Assembly: GCA_963082875.1 (NCBI GenBank)
Contig: OY720098.1
Span: 20,460,001 to 20,524,000, forward strand
Direction: 5' to 3'
DNA: 64,000 nt
Origin: Corella eumyota
Taxonomy: Eukaryota; Chordata; Ascidiacea; Phlebobranchia; Corellidae
The notes beneath the pieces were generated by a model, which was not told where the DNA came from, ran no database searches, and saw only the letters and a list, made by a program, of their open reading frames with translations. Shown here piece after piece: positions 60,838 to 64,000 of the stretch; the stretch's first letter is position 1, and each line of letters starts with the position of its first letter. The translations under genes and the position numbers were made by a program.

Positions 60838-63375
60838 AGTAAAACAAAAGTTACAGCAAATTTTCATTCTGGGTTTAATTAGGTCACGTGATATTTTTGG
60901 CCAATGCTATTGCATATAAACTTTAAAAAAAATAAAAAATTTTAAATCGAAAAATAAATGTTTTGTTAGAACCGCACAGGTCCAATTAACGTGTTTACAA
61001 AATATTTTTTTTAAATATTAATATTCATAAAAGTTATGACACTTTTATTAAAAATTGATGAAATCTCAAAACCTAAAATTTTATATTTTATTAGACGCGC
61101 ATTGACCTAACTAACATTCAAGATAAAACATTTCGCAAAAATTTTCAGTAAAACAAAAGTTACAGCAAATTTTCATTCTGGGTTTAATTAGGTCACGTGA
61201 TATTTTTGGCCAATGCTATTGCATATAAACTTAAAAAAAAAATAAAAAATTTTAAATCGAAAAATAAATGTTTTGTTAGAACCGCACAGGTCTAATTAAC
61301 GTGTTTACAAAATATTTTTTGAAAATATTAATATTCATAAAAGTTATGACACTTTTATTAAAAATTGATGAAATCTCAAAACCTAAAATTTTATATTTTA
61401 TTAGACGCGCATTGACCTAACTAACATTCAAGATAAAACATTTCGCAAATATTTTCAGTAAAACAAAAGTAACAGCAAATTTTTATTCTGGGTTTAATTA
61501 GGTCACGTGATATTTTTGGCCAATGCTATTGCATATAAACTTAAAAAAAAAATAAAAAATTTTAAATCGAAAAATAAATGTTTTGTTAGAACCGCACAAG
61601 TCTAATTAACGTGTTTACAAAATATTTTTTGAAAATATTAATATTCATAAAAGTTATGACACTTTTATTAAAAATTGATGAAATCTCAAAACCTAAAATT
61701 TTATATTTTATTAGACGCGCATTGACCTAACTAACATTCAAGATAAAACATTTCGCAAAAATTTTCAGTAAAACAAAAGTTACAGCAAATTTTCATTCTG
61801 GGTTTAATTAGGTCACGTGATATTTTTGGCCAATGCTATTGCATATAAACTTAAAAAAAAAATAAAAAATTTTAAATCGAAAAATAAATGTTTTGTTAGA
61901 ACCGCACAGGTCCAATTAACGTGTTTACAAAATATTTTTTGAAAATATTAATATTCATAAAAGTTATGACACTTTTATTAAAAATTGATGAAATCTCAAA
62001 ACCTAAAATTTTATATTTTATTAGACGCGCATTGACCTAACTAACATTCAAGATAAAACATTTCGCAAAATTTTCAGAAAAACAAAAGTTACAGCAAATT
62101 TTCATTCTGGGTTTAATTAGGTCACGTGATATTTTTGGCCAATGCTATTGCATATAAACTTAAAAAAAAAATAAAAAATTTTAAATCGAAAAATAAATGT
62201 TTTGTTAGAACCGCACAGGTCCAATTAACGTGTTTACAAAATATTTTTTGAAAATATTAATATTCATAAAAGTTATGACACTTTTATTAAAAATTGATGA
62301 AATCTCAAAACCTAAAATTTTATATTTTATTAGACGCGCATTGACCTAACTAACATTCAAGATAAAACATTTCGCAAAATTTTCAGAAAAACAAAAGTTA
62401 CAGCAAATTTTCATTCTGGGTTTAATTAGGTCACGTGATATTTTTGGCCAATGCTATTGCATATAAACTTTAAAAAAAAATAAAGAATTTTAAATCGAAA
62501 AATAAATGTTTTGTTAGAACCGCACAGGTCCAATTAACGTGTTTACAAAATATTTTTTGAAAATATTAATATTCATAAAAGTTATGACACTTTTATTAAA
62601 AATTGATTAAATCTCAAAACCTAAAATTTTATATTTTATTAGACGCGCATTGACCTAACTAACATTCAAGATAAAACATTTCGCAAAAATTTTCAGTAAA
62701 ACAAAAGTTACAGCAAATTTTCATTCTGGGTTTAATTAGGTCACGTGATATTTTTGGCCAATGCTATTGCATATAAACTTTAAAAAAAATAAAAAATTTT
62801 AAATCGAAAAATAAATGTTTTGTTAGAACCGCACAGGTCCAATTAACGTGTTTACAAAATATTTTTTTTAAATATTAATATTCATAAAAGTTATGACACT
62901 TTTATTAAAAATTGATGAAATCTCAAAACCTAAAATTTTATATTTTATTAGACGCGCATTGACCTAACTAACATTCAAGATAAAACATTTCGCAAAAATT
63001 TTCAGTAAAACAAAAGTTACAGCAAATTTTCATTCTGGGTTTAATTAGGTCACGTGATATTTTTGGCCAATGCTATTGCATATAAACTTTAAAAAAAATA
63101 AAAAATTTGAAATCGAAAAATAAATGTTTTGTTAGAACCGCACAGGTCCAATTAACGTGTTTACAAAATATTTTTTGAAAATATTAATATTCATAAAAGT
63201 TATGACACTTTTATTAAAAATTGATAAAATCTCAAAACCTAAAAATTTATATTTTATTAGACGCGCATTTGCCTATCTAACATTCAAGATAAAACATTTC
63301 GCAAAAATTTTCAGTAAAACAAAAGTTAGAGCTAATTTTTATTTTGGCTTTAATTAGGTCACGTGATATTTTTGA

Positions 63376-63848
63376 CCAATGATTGACAATTGATAGATAG
63401 AAGCGCACTGGCCGAACTGACATTTGAGATAAAATAAGTCGAGCGTTACGAATTTTAGTTTAACAAAAATAAATCTCAGCGAGAATTGAACCAGAAGAGT
63501 TTGTATTGTTAACCGAAGATACTTACTGCTAAGCTACGAAGCCACTTCGCTAAAACCTTAATTCATTACCACTGCATCATTCTTTTGAAAAAAAATTAAA
63601 GCAAAAAAATAAACGTTTTAACAAAAATTATTAAAAAACTTTTGTTTGAACTTTTAAAAATTAAAATCGTTCGTTCGTATAATTTCAATTTTTTTGCGCT
63701 TAAACCCTTAAGTGATGTGATTGCAATCACAATTGTTACGTCGCAATCATGTTGTAGTAAGATATTAAACCTGAAAAAAAAAATATTTCAAACTTTTTAT
63801 ATTTCAAACTTTAATAATTTCAAGTTTTGTTATTTTGTATATTTTTAG
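63376..63848. other. Non-satellite gap at the right end of the array
   Basis: The satellite stops at about 63375. This 473-base stretch holds a tRNA-like sequence and AT-rich filler. No exon is supported; the open frames here are short and A/T-driven. Confidence 0.5.
63476..63545 (-). other. tRNA-like sequence on the right flank of the satellite
   Basis: On the minus strand it reads with an A-box-like TAGCTTAGCAG and a B-box-like GGTTCAATTCT. Stem pairing is incomplete. It is probably a tRNA relic or SINE head. Confidence 0.4.
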
Positions 63849-64000
63849 AAAAAGTGTCATAACTTTTATGAATATCAATATTTTTTTAAATATTTGGTAA
63901 ACACTTTCATAAGACCGGTGCGGTTTTAACAGAACAGTTTTTTTTTATTTAAAATTTAAATTTTTTTTATAAATTTTGTGCGCAATTTTATTGGCCTAAA
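63849..64000 (-). repeat. Inverted, diverged satellite unit at the window edge
   Basis: The stretch aaaagtgtcataactttt, then atgaatat...ggtaaacac, then ccggtgcggtt and ttggccta, is the reverse complement of the satellite unit with many changes. Satellite sequence therefore resumes in the opposite orientation and continues past the window. Confidence 0.85.

Larger units (their letters stand above)
44454..63375 (+). repeat. Satellite DNA array, about 61 tandem units of about 310 bp
   Basis: The landmark gtcacgtg recurs from 44474 to 63358 at intervals of 307-311 bases, giving 61 intervals, all in one orientation. Interior units are almost identical. They differ mainly in A-tract length, a C/T change in caggtccaatt, and rare private changes. 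Each unit carries ggtcacgtgat, ggccaatgct and gcatataaac within about 40 bp, then agaaccgcacagg and attagacgcgcattgacc. There is no lasting open frame. The outermost units at both ends are diverged. The array lies upstream of the membrane-protein gene. It could be centromeric, pericentromeric or an interstitial satellite block; sequence alone does not decide. Confidence 0.98.

Noticed and set aside
44454-63375. CRISPR-like repeat array
   Set aside because: The units are 310 bp with no unique spacers, and the surroundings are plainly eukaryotic with spliced genes. It is a satellite.
63157-63848. Small open frames of 66 and 68 codons at the end of the satellite
   Set aside because: One is satellite sequence read by chance where a stop is lost in an edge unit; the other is A/T-rich Phe/Lys/Asn sequence with no family features.

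Overview
This window looks like a piece of an ascidian (sea squirt) genome, most likely Ciona or a close relative. It is AT-rich, with short spliced exons, GT-AG introns and orthologues of chordate genes. It also has tRNA-derived SINEs in introns and a tandem pair of kelch genes. The organism is inferred from these features, not shown directly. No virus-like element was recognised.

Layout. (1) 1-707, minus: the 5' exon of a minor-spliceosome U11/U12 65K protein (RNPC3), running off the left edge. (2) 3485-11724, plus: a nine-exon rhodopsin-class receptor, prostanoid-receptor-like, with SINEs in its introns. (3) 13057-19541, minus: two tandem BTB-BACK-kelch genes of 549 residues each, with a decayed third copy between them. 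(4) 20624-24457, plus: GMPPA, nine exons. (5) 25057-32447, plus: DDX55, thirteen exons; its 2.9 kb eighth intron hosts a complete MADF-BESS gene on the other strand. (6) 33224-35501, minus: a 500-residue charged, probably coiled-coil protein that I do not recognise. (7) 35502-39223: gene-free, with one promoter-like patch. (8) 39224-42542, minus: a 392-residue multi-pass membrane protein that I do not recognise. (9) 43031-43941: an AT-rich inverted-repeat element. (10) 44454-63375: a satellite array of about 61 tandem units of about 310 bp, followed after a 0.47 kb gap by an inverted, diverged satellite piece that runs off the right edge.

All exon joins were worked out by hand from splice sites and reading phase, and every multi-exon model stays in frame from its start codon to its stop. 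The genes are unrelated housekeeping, receptor and adaptor genes and do not form a pathway.

The most unusual part is the satellite. Each unit carries CACGTG, a CCAAT box and a TATA-like stretch within about 40 bp. The array has nested higher-order duplications with periods of 17 and 8 units, and its two edge units share variants missing from the interior. Outside the array, the palindrome TGACGTCA occurs 25 times in 42.6 kb, against roughly 0.4 expected from base composition.
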